This document shows positions 16,269 through 26,642 of a stretch of DNA of 64,000 nt, piece by piece (within the stretch, counting starts at the first letter, position 1; every line of letters starts with the position of its first letter). The stretch spans positions 620,001 to 684,000 of the forward strand of contig CANMSO010000001.1 of NCBI GenBank assembly GCA_947500545.1. Direction: 5' to 3'. This stretch comes from an uncultured Aquimarina sp. (GTDB taxonomy: Bacteria > Bacteroidota > Bacteroidia > Flavobacteriales > Flavobacteriaceae). A program made the translations under genes and the position numbers. The notes beneath the pieces are model-generated. The model was not told the DNA's origin. It saw only the letters and a list, made by a program, of their open reading frames with translations, and ran no database searches.

Positions 16269-16577
16269 TTACTTATTTTTGAAGCGCTCCTTCCAAACTT
16301 CAATTTCATCTTTTAAATCACTTATTTCCAAACGATAATCTCTAATCAAATTTTCATATTGATTTATAACAACCTGTTTTTTTTGGTTGTTTTTTAATAA
16401 ATTAATTTCCTCATGTAGGGAGTCTATTTTTTTATTTCTAAGTATTAAGACTTGTTCAAGCTCTTGAAGTTTAAATGATTGGGAATTAGCTTTTTTATGT
16501 AACTGTAATATTTCATCTACCAGTTTTTCTTTAGTAAATTCAAGTAACAATTTTCTATCTATAATTTTTCTAGTCAT
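16269..16577 (-). CDS. small coiled-coil protein
   Basis: 102 residues, nearly all predicted coiled coil (KLQELEQVLILRNKKIDSLH, EEINLLKNN, then LISDL-like heptads) with high Lys/Glu content and no signal. The function is unknown. It is the last gene before the ordinary chromosomal genes resume and probably belongs to the transposase module. Confidence 0.6.
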   Translation of the reverse strand: MTRKIIDRKLLLEFTKEKLVDEILQLHKKANSQSFKLQELEQVLILRNKKIDSLHEEINLLKNNQKKQVVINQYENLIRDYRLEISDLKDEIEVWKERFKNK

Positions 16578-16716
16578 TGATTAAATCAGAAATAAAAAGC
16601 TTTCAATTTGATTTACCAAACTTGCTGAACCAAATTGATAATCGGTAAGAATAGTATTGCAATTACCTTTAGTGTGGATTATGGTAGTCTATTAATTCAC
16701 AAACAAATTATTCATT

Positions 16717-17145
16717 ATGTATTCTAAAGTAGTATTCACGTTACTCCTGACGATTCTTTTTACTCTAAACATTCAGGGGCAAGATTTGACAAAGCAACAG
16801 AAAGAAGATTTAAAGTACAAAGTACATATGTTTACCCATAACGATGAAGAACTGCAGCGGTTATGGTACGAAGACCGCATGGATAAAATGAAGTTACGAG
16901 GAGAGCTTCGAGAAGATTATCAAAAAATAGTCGTTTATCATGCCTACAAAATGGAACGTCTTGATGATCAAGATAGTGATTTAAGCGTTAACGAAATCAA
17001 GAACAAACTGCAGAAGCAACTAGACTTACTTAATGCGGACGTAAAAGACATTTTAGATCCTGAACAGTTTGAGATTCATAAAAAAAGCTGGAAAGCGATA
17101 CTCAAGGCTGTTTATCAAAAAAAGAAATGGACTGAGGAAAACTAG
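16717..17145 (+). CDS. secreted helical protein, member of a three-gene paralogous family
   Basis: 142 residues with signal peptide (cleavage after IQGQ, residue 22). The mature part is charged and helical (MKLRGELREDYQKIVVYHAY, KMERLDDQDSDLS, LDPEQF). It matches the proteins at 30870-31283 and 31299-31700: shared pattern MKL--LR-DY, K-M-RLDD-D--LS-KE-KN and IL--EQF-IH. The shape recalls small Spy/CpxP-like periplasmic proteins, but no LTxxQ repeats are clear. It stands 66 bases before dcuA; whether it is co-transcribed is uncertain. Confidence 0.75.
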   Translation: MYSKVVFTLLLTILFTLNIQGQDLTKQQKEDLKYKVHMFTHNDEELQRLWYEDRMDKMKLRGELREDYQKIVVYHAYKMERLDDQDSDLSVNEIKNKLQKQLDLLNADVKDILDPEQFEIHKKSWKAILKAVYQKKKWTEEN

Positions 17146-17211
17146 CTCTTAAGAAGTATCTAATTTATACAACAGGTTATTGATTAAACAATTTTAAATA
17201 AAGAAAATATT

Positions 17212-18513
17212 ATGATTTGGTTAGAATTAATTGTTGTCCTTTTTTTCATATTTCTTGGCTCTAAATTAGGAGGCATAGGAATAGGGTATGCCGGTGGAGC
17301 AGGTGTAGTAGTACTTACCTTAATTTTTGGACTTGAAGCGGGTTCGGTTCCAATAGATGTAATTCTTATCATTATGGCCGTTATTGCTGCTATTGCTGCA
17401 ATGCAAAAAGCAGGAGGTTTGGATTACTTAGTTCATTTGTCTGAAGCGATACTTCGTAAAAACCCAAAACGTGTAACTTTTTTAGCTCCAACTGTAACCT
17501 ATTTAATGACATTATTAGCAGGAACAGGACACACTGCATATGCTGCATTACCTGTGATTGTGGAAGTATCTAAAGAAGGTAATGTAAGACCTTCAAAACC
17601 GTTGAGTATTTCGGTGGTGGCATCGCAAATTGCAATAACAGCTTCTCCTATTTCTGCAGCGGTAGTCATTTTTGCAAGCTTTCTAGAACCACTAGGGGTT
17701 TCTTATCTGCAATTATTGGGTGTAGCTATACCTTCTACTATTTTGGCTTGTGTTGTCGGGGCTTTCATTTCAAATCGATTAGGAAAACCATTGTCTGAAG
17801 ATCCTGTTTATCAACAACGATTAAAAGCAGGTTTGGTAAAGAAAAAAGGACAAGAAGAACATAAAGACTCTGAAAGTGCTAAATGGTCAGTAGGTATATT
17901 TTTAATTGCCATTGCTATCATTGTTACCTATGCAACTTTGATTTCAAAAAAGGTAGGACTTATAGAGAATCCTCCTATCGCACGTAATCAAGCCATAATG
18001 GCACTTATGTTACTTGCCGCAGTGGTTATTGCACTGGTGTGTAAGATAAAGTTAGGTGATGTATCTAATATGTCAACCTTTAAATCAGGTATGAGCGCTT
18101 GTATTTGCGTATTAGGTGTGGCGTGGTTGGGAGATACGTTTGTGAGTAACCATATTGATGAAATTAAAGAAGCTGCAGGAGGATTATTGAATCAATATTC
18201 TTGGCTATTAGCAATTGTATTATTTTTTGCCAGTATGTTGCTATACTCTCAGGCTGCAACTACAACAGCATTAATGCCAGCAGCTTTAGCTTTGGGTGTA
18301 AGCCCTATTGCTGCCATTGCTTCATTTGCAGCTGTGAGTGCTTTATTTGTATTGCCCACATATCCTACACTTTTAGCTGCGGTAGAAATGGATGATACCG
18401 GTACTACCAAAATTGGTAAATATGTATTTAATCACTCCTTTATCATTCCCGGTACAGTAACTATTGCTTCAAGCGTTGTCTTTGGATTTCTCTTTGGAAG
18501 CATACTATTATAA
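17212..18513 (+). CDS. dcuA: anaerobic C4-dicarboxylate transporter DcuA
   Basis: 433 residues, the same length as E. coli DcuA, with 10-12 membrane helices. Many family signatures are intact: [78 protein letters not shown], and [12 protein letters not shown]. DcuA exchanges aspartate, fumarate or malate against succinate across the inner membrane. It is first in a run dcuA-aspA-ansB-frdCAB whose products link amino-acid uptake to fumarate respiration. The next gene starts 20 bases downstream. Confidence 0.95.
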   Translation: MIWLELIVVLFFIFLGSKLGGIGIGYAGGAGVVVLTLIFGLEAGSVPIDVILIIMAVIAAIAAMQKAGGLDYLVHLSEAILRKNPKRVTFLAPTVTYLMTLLAGTGHTAYAALPVIVEVSKEGNVRPSKPLSISVVASQIAITASPISAAVVIFASFLEPLGVSYLQLLGVAIPSTILACVVGAFISNRLGKPLSEDPVYQQRLKAGLVKKKGQEEHKDSESAKWSVGIFLIAIAIIVTYATLISKKVGLIENPPIARNQAIMALMLLAAVVIALVCKIKLGDVSNMSTFKSGMSACICVLGVAWLGDTFVSNHIDEIKEAAGGLLNQYSWLLAIVLFFASMLLYSQAATTTALMPAALALGVSPIAAIASFAAVSALFVLPTYPTLLAAVEMDDTGTTKIGKYVFNHSFIIPGTVTIASSVVFGFLFGSILL

Positions 18514-18533
18514 AAACATTAAAAAATAACATC

Positions 18534-19952
18534 ATGGAAACTAGGATTGAAGAAGATTTATTGGGAAAGTTAGAAATTAATGATGACCAGTACTATGGCG
18601 TGCATACGCAAAGGGCAATAGATAACTTCCAAATTTCGCCATCAGTTATTGGTGACTATCCATTTTTTATTAAAGGAATGATTGTAACTAAAAAAGCTTG
18701 TGCTCTGGCTAATGGTGAGATTGGTACAATTCCAAAGGAAAAGGCAGATATGATCGTTACAGCCTGCGATAAAATTTTAGAAAATGTAGAGGAGTATACA
18801 CAATATTTTCCATCAGATGTTTTTCAGGGCGGGGCTGGAACATCCGTCAATATGAATACCAATGAAGTTATTGCCAATGTCGCTTTAGAAATGAATGGTC
18901 ATCCCAAAGGGAAGTATGATATACTACATCCTAATGACCATGTCAATAAATCACAATCTACCAATGACGCCTATCCAACTGGGTTTAGAGTTGCGCTTTA
19001 CTATTATATTAACCACCTACTAGAGAAAATAAATATTCTCACTACAGAACTGGATAAAAAAGCAGCTAAGTTCAAAAAGATTCTAAAAATGGGACGGACA
19101 CAATTACAGGATGCAGTCCCCATGTCTTTGGGAGATGAATTTGGAGCTTGGTCCACGAATCTTAAGGAAGAAACAAAAAATCTTAAAAATTGTCGAGATC
19201 TTATTCTAGAAGCTAATTTGGGAGCAACGGCTATTGGCACACGTGTGAATGCTCCGGATGGCTATTCTGAATTGTCTATAAACTATTTGGCACAACTCAC
19301 AAAAGCCAGTTTTGTACCTGCGACGAATTTAATAGAAGCAACTTCAGATTGTGGAGCATACGTGATGATTTCCGGTGCATTGAAAAGAACTGCGGTAAAA
19401 CTCTCAAAGATATGCAACGATCTAAGACTACTTTCATCAGGACCTAGATGTGGTTTAAACGAAATAAATCTTCCCGAAATGCAAGCTGGTTCTTCGATTA
19501 TGCCGGCTAAGGTAAATCCCGTTATTCCAGAGGTTGTTAACCAGGTATGTTTTAAAATTATTGGCAATGATGTGACTATTTCTTTTGCTGCCGAAGCTGG
19601 ACAATTACAGTTAAATGTAATGGAACCTGTAATCGCACAATGTATGTTCGAATCTATAGTACTATTATCAAATTCATGCGTAACCCTTTCAAGAAAATGT
19701 ATAAGTGGTATTACTGCAAATGAAGAGCATACCAAACAAATGGTACTCAATTCCGTAGGGATTATCACATTCTTAAATCCATTCATTGGCCATCATATGG
19801 GAGATGTCATAGGAAAAGAAGCAGTATCTACAGGAAAGAGTATACGCGAACTGGTCTTAGAAAAAGAGTTACTTTCTGAAGAAGAATTAGATAAGATTTT
19901 AAGTGAAGATAATCTTATGCATCCTGAATATAAGGCTGCATTGCATAAATAA
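18534..19952 (+). CDS. aspA: aspartate ammonia-lyase (aspartase)
   Basis: 472 residues, full length for the aspartase/fumarase superfamily. The signature loop [11 protein letters not shown] carries the catalytic Ser; the [14 protein letters not shown] start, the [13 protein letters not shown] segment and the [12 protein letters not shown] segment match aspartase rather than fumarase. It converts aspartate to fumarate and ammonia in the cytoplasm. The gene lies between dcuA and the asparaginase gene, supplying fumarate to the reductase encoded downstream. Confidence 0.95.
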   Translation: METRIEEDLLGKLEINDDQYYGVHTQRAIDNFQISPSVIGDYPFFIKGMIVTKKACALANGEIGTIPKEKADMIVTACDKILENVEEYTQYFPSDVFQGGAGTSVNMNTNEVIANVALEMNGHPKGKYDILHPNDHVNKSQSTNDAYPTGFRVALYYYINHLLEKINILTTELDKKAAKFKKILKMGRTQLQDAVPMSLGDEFGAWSTNLKEETKNLKNCRDLILEANLGATAIGTRVNAPDGYSELSINYLAQLTKASFVPATNLIEATSDCGAYVMISGALKRTAVKLSKICNDLRLLSSGPRCGLNEINLPEMQAGSSIMPAKVNPVIPEVVNQVCFKIIGNDVTISFAAEAGQLQLNVMEPVIAQCMFESIVLLSNSCVTLSRKCISGITANEEHTKQMVLNSVGIITFLNPFIGHHMGDVIGKEAVSTGKSIRELVLEKELLSEEELDKILSEDNLMHPEYKAALHK

Positions 19953-19962
19953 TGTTGTTATT

Positions 19963-21033
19963 ATGAAAAGAATTCAGCGTTTCATATTTACATCCGTTTT
20001 GATCATAGGGGTGTCTGTATTTGGGTATTCGCAAAATAAAAAGTTACCTAATGTAAAGATTTTGGCTACAGGAGGTACTATTGCCGGCTCCGCATCTTCG
20101 GCAACTTCTTCAAGCTATGCCGCCGGACAGGTAGGTATTCAAACCATGATCAATGCGGTACCGGGTATCAAAGATTTAGCAAACGTTTCGGGGGAACAAG
20201 TTGCCAATGTAGGTTCGCAGGATATGTCTGTTGAAATTTGGTTAAAACTTGCCAAACGTATTAATGAATTATTGTTGCAGTCTGATGTCAATGGGATTGT
20301 AGTTACACATGGTACGGATACACAAGAAGAAACAGCTTATTTTTTAAGTTTAGTAGTAAAAAGTGATAAACCTGTAGTAACAACTGGATCTATGCGTTCT
20401 TCCACTTCTATAAGTGCAGAGGGGCCTTTAAATCTTTATAATGCTGTAGCTATCGCGGCTAGTGAAGAAGCCAAAGGAAAAGGAGTTTTGGTTACTCTGA
20501 ATGATGAAATCCATAGCCCTCGAGATGTAAGCAAGATGAATACCACGAATGTGGGGAGCTTTTCGGCACCTATCAAAGGCGTAATGGGAGGTGTCTTTTA
20601 TGGTCGATTAGGCTTTTTTCGAGAACCCACCACAAAGTTCGGAAAGTCTAGTGAATTCTCGGTTGAAGGATTGAAATCACTCCCAAGAGTTGATATTATA
20701 TACGCATATGCCGATATGGCTCCCGATCTAATTGATATCCATGTAAAAGCAGGAGCAAAAGGTATTGTAATTGCTGGAGTCGGAAATGGGAATATGACTG
20801 AAGCAACACTTCAGGCAGCCAAAAAAGCTTATGAAGAACATGGTGTCATTGTGGTAAGAAGTAGGCGAGTTGCTACTGGTTGGGTGTTACGGGATAACGA
20901 ATTTAAAGATGCTGACTATCATACAATCGCAGCCCACGACCTGAATCCTGCGAAAGCCCGTATTCTTTTAATGTTGGCATTGGCCAAAGGAAAAAAGCTA
21001 AGTGAGATGCAGGACTTATTTTATACCTATTAA
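19963..21033 (+). CDS. ansB: type II (periplasmic) L-asparaginase
   Basis: 356 residues from the ATG at 19963; a longer frame from 19903 only overlaps aspA and hides the signal peptide (MKRIQRFIFTSVLIIGVSVF, cleavage near YSQ). Both asparaginase signatures are present: ATGGTIAG with the nucleophilic Thr, and THGTDTQEETAYFL with the second Thr-Asp pair. It hydrolyses asparagine to aspartate and ammonia in the periplasm. Aspartate can then enter through DcuA and be deaminated by AspA. The start is 10 bases after the aspA stop. Confidence 0.95.
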   Translation: MKRIQRFIFTSVLIIGVSVFGYSQNKKLPNVKILATGGTIAGSASSATSSSYAAGQVGIQTMINAVPGIKDLANVSGEQVANVGSQDMSVEIWLKLAKRINELLLQSDVNGIVVTHGTDTQEETAYFLSLVVKSDKPVVTTGSMRSSTSISAEGPLNLYNAVAIAASEEAKGKGVLVTLNDEIHSPRDVSKMNTTNVGSFSAPIKGVMGGVFYGRLGFFREPTTKFGKSSEFSVEGLKSLPRVDIIYAYADMAPDLIDIHVKAGAKGIVIAGVGNGNMTEATLQAAKKAYEEHGVIVVRSRRVATGWVLRDNEFKDADYHTIAAHDLNPAKARILLMLALAKGKKLSEMQDLFYTY

Positions 21034-21043
21034 AAAAATAAAA

Positions 21044-21712
21044 ATGGCACTAAACCCTCTTTTATTTAGGAAAACACTAGTAGCAGCTACAGGGCTTTTT
21101 CTTTGTATTTTCTTAGTAGTACATCTTTCGGCAAATTGTATTTTATTATTACCAGAAGATATTGCGCGAAAGCTTTACAATTCCTATTCATTTACATTAA
21201 GAGAAAGTCCTTTGATTAAAGTTGTTGCTTATCTGCTGTATTTGTCTATTATCGTTCATGTGGTGTATGCTTTATTAGTCACTATCAGAAACCGAAAAGC
21301 CAAGCCAAATAAGTACATGGTAAATCATGATAATGAAAACAGCTCTTGGGCTTCAAAAAATATGGGAGTCTTAGGATCACTTATTTTGATTTTTATCATC
21401 ATTCATTTAGCCAACTTCTGGGCTCGTATCAAATTAGGTTTAGGCGAACAGGTGAATATGGATATAGATGGATACTTAGATGTATATAGTGTCACGTACG
21501 CGCTTTTTCAGAATATTTGGTTCGTACTTTTTTATACACTGATGTCTATTCCTTTAGCATTTCACCTTTTTCATGGACTGAAAAGCGGATTTAAAACCTT
21601 AGGGTTCTATCATAAAAAAGGACTACGAATACTTGCGAAGGTCTCTTTGATATATGCTTTGATAATGGGAGTTGGTTTCGGAATCATTCCCCTAGTGGTT
21701 TATTTTAAATAA
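21044..21712 (+). CDS. frdC: succinate dehydrogenase/fumarate reductase cytochrome b subunit
   Basis: 222 residues from ATG 21044 (10 bases after ansB). Five membrane helices are visible, with conserved His residues in helices ([40 protein letters not shown]) suitable for two haems b, as in the Bacteroidota/Wolinella-type B enzyme. It anchors the flavoprotein and iron-sulfur subunits and handles menaquinone. The name sdhC would fit equally well; the aspartase context favours the fumarate-reducing direction (inference). Confidence 0.9.
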   Translation: MALNPLLFRKTLVAATGLFLCIFLVVHLSANCILLLPEDIARKLYNSYSFTLRESPLIKVVAYLLYLSIIVHVVYALLVTIRNRKAKPNKYMVNHDNENSSWASKNMGVLGSLILIFIIIHLANFWARIKLGLGEQVNMDIDGYLDVYSVTYALFQNIWFVLFYTLMSIPLAFHLFHGLKSGFKTLGFYHKKGLRILAKVSLIYALIMGVGFGIIPLVVYFK

Positions 21713-21720
21713 TTAACGAA

Positions 21721-23631
21721 ATGCAATTAGATTCAAAAATACCCGAAGGAAATCTCGAAGATAAATGGCGCAATTATCAGGTGAAATCTCAATTGATAAA
21801 TCCAGCCAATAAAAAGAAGCTCAATATTATTGTAGTGGGTTCAGGCCTTGCCGGGGCAGGTGCTGCTTCTACACTCGCCGAGTTAGGCTATGATGTGCAA
21901 TGCTTTTGTTATCAGGATTCGGCTCGAAGGGCACATTCGGTAGCTGCACAAGGGGGTATTAATGCAGCTAAAAACTATCAACACGATGGAGATAGTGTAT
22001 GGCGCATGTTTTATGATACCCTTAAAGGGGGTGATTTTAGATCCCGAGAAGCTAATACGTATAGACTAGCAGAATTATCAGCACCTCTTATTGATCATTA
22101 TGTGCAGCAAGGAGTGCCTTTTGCTAGAGAATATGGGGGAGTACTCGTTAATAGAAGTTTTGGAGGTGTACAGGTGCAACGTACATTTTATGCTCGGGGA
22201 CAAACCGGACAGCAGCTACTAATGGCGGCGTATTCGCAATTGTATAAAATGATTCGAGCCAAAAAAGTAAAGATGTTTCCGCGTAGCGAAATGATGGATT
22301 TGGTAGTTATTAATGGTAAAGCCAAAGGTATCATTGTACGAGATTTAGTAACTGGTGAACTTAAGAGATATGCAGCAGATGCGGTAGTTTTAGCCACTGG
22401 CGGCTATTCCAGGGTGTTTCGCTTATCTACTCTTGCTATTGGATGTAACGGTAGCGCTATTTGGAAAGCACATAAGCGAGGTGCTTATTTTGCAGCTCCA
22501 AGTTTTACGCAAATACACCCAACTGCACTACCACAATCGAGTGAAGCACAATCAAAATTGACTTTAATGTCAGAATCTCTTCGAAACGACGGACGGATTT
22601 GGGTACCTAAACAACAAGATGATAATAGGGAAGCAAATGATATACCTGAAGATGAGCGTGATTATTACTTGGAAAGGCGTTATCCAAGTTTTGGCAACCT
22701 TGCACCCAGAGATATTGCTTCAAGAGCTGCCAAAGAGCGTATAGATGCTGGATACGGTATTGGTAGATTAAAAAATGCAGTCTATTTGGATTTCAAACAT
22801 GCAATCGAACGTTTCGGATTAGAGACTATCAAAGACCGTTATGGCAATCTCTTTAACATGTATAAAAAGATTACTGGTATCGACGCATATACAACGCCTA
22901 TGCTTATATCACCTGCTGCACATTTTTCTATGGGAGGCCTTTGGGTGGATTATGAGCTGATGACTACGATTCCTGGATTATATGCTATCGGAGAATGTAA
23001 TTTTTCTGATCACGGTGCTAATCGTTTAGGTGCGAACTCATTACTGCAGGCCAGTGTAGATGGCTATTTTATTCTACCTAACACTATAAATAATTATTTA
23101 GCCGGAGCTTTAAAAGAAGAGCATCCCAATACGAATCATCCTGAATTTGCTAAAGTTGAAAATGAGGTAAAACAACATCTTGATAAACTTTTAAATATTA
23201 ATGGTACAAAAACCGTAGATCATTTCCATAGGGAATTAGGTAAAATAATGTGGAAGGAATGTGCGATGAGCAGAAACAAAATAGGACTTGAAGATGCTGT
23301 TAACCACATTGAAAATTTAAAAGAGGAATTTTGGAATCAAGTAAAAATTACTGGCACCGGTAATGGGTTCAATACCGAATTAGAAAAAGCGTATCGATTG
23401 GCTGATTTTATCGAACTCGGAGTTTTGATGTGCATAGACGCACTACAACGAGAAGAATCCTGTGGAGCGCATTTTCGAGAAGAATATCAAACTGAAGATG
23501 GTGAAGCGGTGAGAGTGGATAAAGAATATGCATATGTATCTGCCTGGGATTATGATAATGGAGATTTCAAATTGCATAAGGAAAAATTAAAATTTGAGAA
23601 TGTAACACCTACAGTACGTAGTTACAAATAA
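21721..23631 (+). CDS. frdA: fumarate reductase/succinate dehydrogenase flavoprotein subunit
   Basis: 636 residues. It has the N-terminal FAD-binding Rossmann motif ([20 protein letters not shown]), the covalent-FAD histidine region [16 protein letters not shown], the substrate-site segment QIHPTALP, and the C-terminal capping part ([14 protein letters not shown]). Length and features match the Bacteroidota SdhA/FrdA type. The catalytic subunit interconverts fumarate and succinate on the cytoplasmic side. It starts 8 bases after frdC and ends 7 bases before frdB. Confidence 0.95.
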   Translation: MQLDSKIPEGNLEDKWRNYQVKSQLINPANKKKLNIIVVGSGLAGAGAASTLAELGYDVQCFCYQDSARRAHSVAAQGGINAAKNYQHDGDSVWRMFYDTLKGGDFRSREANTYRLAELSAPLIDHYVQQGVPFAREYGGVLVNRSFGGVQVQRTFYARGQTGQQLLMAAYSQLYKMIRAKKVKMFPRSEMMDLVVINGKAKGIIVRDLVTGELKRYAADAVVLATGGYSRVFRLSTLAIGCNGSAIWKAHKRGAYFAAPSFTQIHPTALPQSSEAQSKLTLMSESLRNDGRIWVPKQQDDNREANDIPEDERDYYLERRYPSFGNLAPRDIASRAAKERIDAGYGIGRLKNAVYLDFKHAIERFGLETIKDRYGNLFNMYKKITGIDAYTTPMLISPAAHFSMGGLWVDYELMTTIPGLYAIGECNFSDHGANRLGANSLLQASVDGYFILPNTINNYLAGALKEEHPNTNHPEFAKVENEVKQHLDKLLNINGTKTVDHFHRELGKIMWKECAMSRNKIGLEDAVNHIENLKEEFWNQVKITGTGNGFNTELEKAYRLADFIELGVLMCIDALQREESCGAHFREEYQTEDGEAVRVDKEYAYVSAWDYDNGDFKLHKEKLKFENVTPTVRSYK

Positions 23632-23638
23632 TAAAAGT

Positions 23639-24382
23639 ATGCGAGTAATATTTAAAATATGGAGACAAGAAAGTGCAGCTTCCAAAGGTGAGTTGAGATC
23701 ATATGAAATAGATGGACTTACTGAAGATATGTCTTTCCTGGAAGCGTTGGATCATTTAAATGAACAATTAGTATTAAAAGGTGAAGAGGTCATTGCTTAC
23801 GAATATGATTGCCGCGAAGGAATTTGTGGACAATGTGGGGTTTTTATAAATGGGCGGGCTCATGGGCCACACGATAATATGACTACCTGTCAATTACATA
23901 TGCGTAGTTTTAAAGATGGTGATACCATAGTAGTAGAACCCTGGCGGGCAACTTCTTTTCCGATTATTAAAGATTTGGTGGTAGACCGTTCGGCTTTTGA
24001 CCGAATTATAGAACAGGGTGCATTTATTAGCGCTAAGACAGGAACAGCTCCCGAAGCCAACGCAATTCCTATTCCCAAAACCATAGCAGATGCGGCTATG
24101 GATGCTGCGGCTTGCATTGGATGCGGAGCTTGCGTTGCTACTTGTAAAAACTCTTCGGCAGCGTTATTTACTGCGGCAAAAATTAATCATTTGAATAAAC
24201 TACCTCAAGGAAAAGCAGAACAGCATCAACGTACTAAAGAAATGACTTGGCAAATGAATGAGGAAGGCTTCGGAAGCTGCACCTTTACAGGAGCTTGTGA
24301 AGTTGAATGCCCAGAAGGGATATCTATTACCAATATCGCAGAAATGAATGCTAGATATTTAAAATCAAAAGTATTTGGATAG
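23639..24382 (+). CDS. frdB: fumarate reductase/succinate dehydrogenase iron-sulfur subunit
   Basis: 247 residues. The [2Fe-2S] ferredoxin part has CREGICGQCGVF plus a later Cys (TTCQLH); the C-terminal ferredoxin-like part has CIGCGACVATCKNS and CTFTGACEVECPEGIS for the [4Fe-4S] and [3Fe-4S] clusters. It passes electrons between menaquinol at the cytochrome subunit and the flavin. It completes the C-A-B gene order usual for this enzyme type. Confidence 0.95.
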   Translation: MRVIFKIWRQESAASKGELRSYEIDGLTEDMSFLEALDHLNEQLVLKGEEVIAYEYDCREGICGQCGVFINGRAHGPHDNMTTCQLHMRSFKDGDTIVVEPWRATSFPIIKDLVVDRSAFDRIIEQGAFISAKTGTAPEANAIPIPKTIADAAMDAAACIGCGACVATCKNSSAALFTAAKINHLNKLPQGKAEQHQRTKEMTWQMNEEGFGSCTFTGACEVECPEGISITNIAEMNARYLKSKVFG

Positions 24383-24399
24383 TTTTAAAATATAAACCA

Positions 24400-25527
24400 A
24401 TGAAGAATTTACAACCAATTGTGCTTCCCTTTTTCTTGTTTATAATTACTTGGGTAAATTCACAAACCACGGATACAAAAAGTACAAAGGTTTCGAACAC
24501 AGACTGGATCAATGAGATAACATCAAGGATCACTCCTTATGGTAGTCTAAGGATTGGAGCCGGTTTTGCAGAAGAAGGTGAGTTAGGAGTAGCAAATAAT
24601 GCACCAAGAGCAGGGATTAAATTTAAACACCCATTGACCACTTCAGAAGAAGAAAACTTTAATATCATAGCCCAGGTAGAGTTGGGGTTTGATTTGGTAT
24701 CTAGAGATGAAACAGTCGAATTTGCAGTTGATCCCGGTGCTGGGATAACACAAGTAGGAGATGCCGTATTTGCTCGATTAGGATTTGTAGGAGTTACCTA
24801 CCGTGATTTCGAATTTACCTTCGGAAAACAAAACTCGGTATATTATACTTTAGGAGCCAATCAAGTAGATCGTTTCCTTGCTTTTGGAGGCGCGGGTATT
24901 GGCGTTTGGAATATCTCTGATGGTGGAATTTCGGGTACTGGCCGTGCAAATCAGGTTTTTATATTAAAATACAAGAATAAAGGACTCACATTGGGAGCAC
25001 AAGCGCAAGCCAGAAATATTTCCGAAAATAGTGAAAGTATAGATACTTATGGTTTTGGTGCTAACTATGCTATCGATGGATTTACCATTGGAGTTGGTTA
25101 CAATAAAGTAAATGATGGAGTAGAAGATCCATTACCAAACCAGGCAAAAGATGGAGATGAAGCTTTTGTTACTTCTGCTTCTTATGAATTTGATCGATTT
25201 ACATTTGCCGCGTCCTATGCCATTTTAAAACAACATCAAAGAGTAGGAGATTTGTTTTATGATGCTACGGGTGTGGAGTTTTATGCACGATACAAGTTTT
25301 CTACCAATAAAAGATGGCATGTTGCAGCTGGTTTTAACTATCTCAAACCAGATGATGATCAGGGGTTAGGGGATTTCGATACCAAATTTGGTATAATGGA
25401 AGTTGGATACAACTTCAAAAAATCAAGTCACATTTTTGCCGCCGCTGATATTGATCAAAGTGAAGATAGCAATGGTGATAGGCGTAACCAAAGTGTATTT
25501 GGTATAGGAATACGATTTGGGTTCTAA
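24400..25527 (+). CDS. outer membrane porin
   Basis: 375 residues with a signal peptide (cleavage near WVNSQ, residue 22). The mature protein has many short amphipathic strands (ITPYGSLRIGAGF, FAARLGFVGVTY-like, FTFGKQNSVYYTLG) and ends in GIGIRFGF with a C-terminal Phe, typical of a Gram-negative general porin. It lies 17 bases after frdB, so it may be the outer-membrane entry for dicarboxylates or amino acids used by the cluster (inference). Confidence 0.85.
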   Translation: MKNLQPIVLPFFLFIITWVNSQTTDTKSTKVSNTDWINEITSRITPYGSLRIGAGFAEEGELGVANNAPRAGIKFKHPLTTSEEENFNIIAQVELGFDLVSRDETVEFAVDPGAGITQVGDAVFARLGFVGVTYRDFEFTFGKQNSVYYTLGANQVDRFLAFGGAGIGVWNISDGGISGTGRANQVFILKYKNKGLTLGAQAQARNISENSESIDTYGFGANYAIDGFTIGVGYNKVNDGVEDPLPNQAKDGDEAFVTSASYEFDRFTFAASYAILKQHQRVGDLFYDATGVEFYARYKFSTNKRWHVAAGFNYLKPDDDQGLGDFDTKFGIMEVGYNFKKSSHIFAAADIDQSEDSNGDRRNQSVFGIGIRFGF

Positions 25528-25541
25528 TTAAAACTTCTACT

Positions 25542-26162
25542 ATGGACATAAGCCTGTTTTCCATTCTTGATATTCTGGGAACAATTGCTTTTGCCATTTC
25601 CGGAGCTTTGAGTGCTATTAATAGAAAATTTGATTTATTTGGTATTTTTATAATTGCTTTTGTTACTGCTTTGGGTGGTGGTATCTTAAGAGATGTTCTT
25701 ATTGGCCATACGCCTGTTTGGTGGATGAGTCATACCTATATTTTGCACTTTATAAGTGGCGCTACAATTTTTGCAATAGTGTTTAGGAACAAAATAGATC
25801 ATCTAACAAAATCCCTATTTCTATTTGATACTATTGGTTTAGGGGTTTTTACTATTATAGGTGTCGAAATAGGAATTCAAGCAAATCTTGATCCTTTAGT
25901 TAGTGTGGTTCTTGGAACAATGACTGGTTGTTTTGGCGGTGTCATTCGTGATATTTTATGTAATGAGATCCCAGTGATCTTTAGAAAAGAAATTTATGCC
26001 ATTGCATCCTTGGCAGGAGGGGTATGCTTTGTGATACTATTTTATTTAAATGTAGTAGCAAACATTGTTTATATATCCACAATTGCCCTTGTAATCATTA
26101 TCAGAATTATAGCTGTTAAATTTGCCATCTCACTACCTAGTTTTACAATCAAAAAAGAATAA
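25542..26162 (+). CDS. TRIC/UPF0126-family membrane protein
   Basis: 206 residues with six to seven membrane helices in two repeated halves. Each half carries the family signature (GTIAFAISGALSAINRKFDL and ALGGGILRDVLIG; FGGVIRDILCNEIP). Members act as trimeric cation channels or, in some bacteria, amino-acid (glycine) transporters. It is last in the fumarate-respiration run, 14 bases after the porin gene, and is followed by a hairpin terminator. Confidence 0.9.
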   Translation: MDISLFSILDILGTIAFAISGALSAINRKFDLFGIFIIAFVTALGGGILRDVLIGHTPVWWMSHTYILHFISGATIFAIVFRNKIDHLTKSLFLFDTIGLGVFTIIGVEIGIQANLDPLVSVVLGTMTGCFGGVIRDILCNEIPVIFRKEIYAIASLAGGVCFVILFYLNVVANIVYISTIALVIIIRIIAVKFAISLPSFTIKKE

Positions 26163-26190
26163 CTTCAAGTTTAAATCAAAGTATGTAGGC

Positions 26191-26214
26191 CTCTTTACTA
26201 CTCAAAGTAAAGAG
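26191..26214 (+). terminator. hairpin terminator of the fumarate cluster
   Basis: CTCTTTAC (26191-26198) pairs perfectly with GTAAAGAG (26207-26214) across an 8-base loop, 28 bases after the last stop codon. A short ATATTT tract follows. Confidence 0.6.
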
Positions 26215-26303
26215 ATATTTCTGCTCTGAGAGATCAACAAACATCAATTCAACCGGATTCGTTTCAATAAAATCTTTGTTAAAAAAACCTCACTGCTTGA
26301 TCA

Positions 26304-26377
26304 GGAAGCTTCACTTCACTTTTTGGAAGCTTCACTAAGAAAACCCTGAATTCACTACCTATCCCGAACTACATTTG
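26304..26377 (+). promoter_or_regulatory. paired direct repeats plus TAnnTTTG box
   Basis: GGAAGCTTCACT occurs at 26304-26315 and 26325-26336, exactly 21 bases apart, the spacing of LytTR half-sites. TACATTTG (26370-26377) matches the -7 box; no good -33 TTTG is seen, as expected for an activator-dependent promoter. The nearest downstream gene starts at 26421. A similar CTTCA pair with 21-base spacing occurs at 42727-42755. Confidence 0.45.
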
Positions 26378-26420
26378 TACTATAAAATAAAAATAAGTAC
26401 AACATCTAAAGATAGAAGAT

Positions 26421-26609
26421 ATGGAAACTACACCTTTAAGAATAGTATATGATCGCAAAAGAAAATATTCAGAAGATGCTTCAAAAAGTAGTAACAGAAT
26501 TATTGAGTTTACAATATATATCCTTAAAAAAATCAGAACTCGGATTGATCATTATTTAAATGATTTAGAACAATGGGGATCTGCAGCAGGTGAAGCTATT
26601 AGAAGATAA
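26421..26609 (+). CDS. small hypothetical protein (62 residues)
   Basis: ATG start 44 bases downstream of a TAnnTTTG box. The sequence is basic, with an amphipathic helix in the second half (IIEFTIYILKKIRTRIDHYL). No signal or family recognised. It is the first of three closely spaced small genes leading to the lipoprotein at 26794. Confidence 0.5.
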   Translation: METTPLRIVYDRKRKYSEDASKSSNRIIEFTIYILKKIRTRIDHYLNDLEQWGSAAGEAIRR

Positions 26610-26642
26610 ATTATACAGAAGTTAATACTAAAAGATAGTGAA

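Noticed and set aside
12150..16577. Exact transposon ends and target duplication
   Set aside because: No convincing pair of terminal inverted repeats with TG/CA ends or 5-bp duplication was found by eye around the module.
19283..19786. 167-codon minus-strand frame inside aspA
   Set aside because: Aspartase is full length and conserved on the other strand, so this is a shadow.
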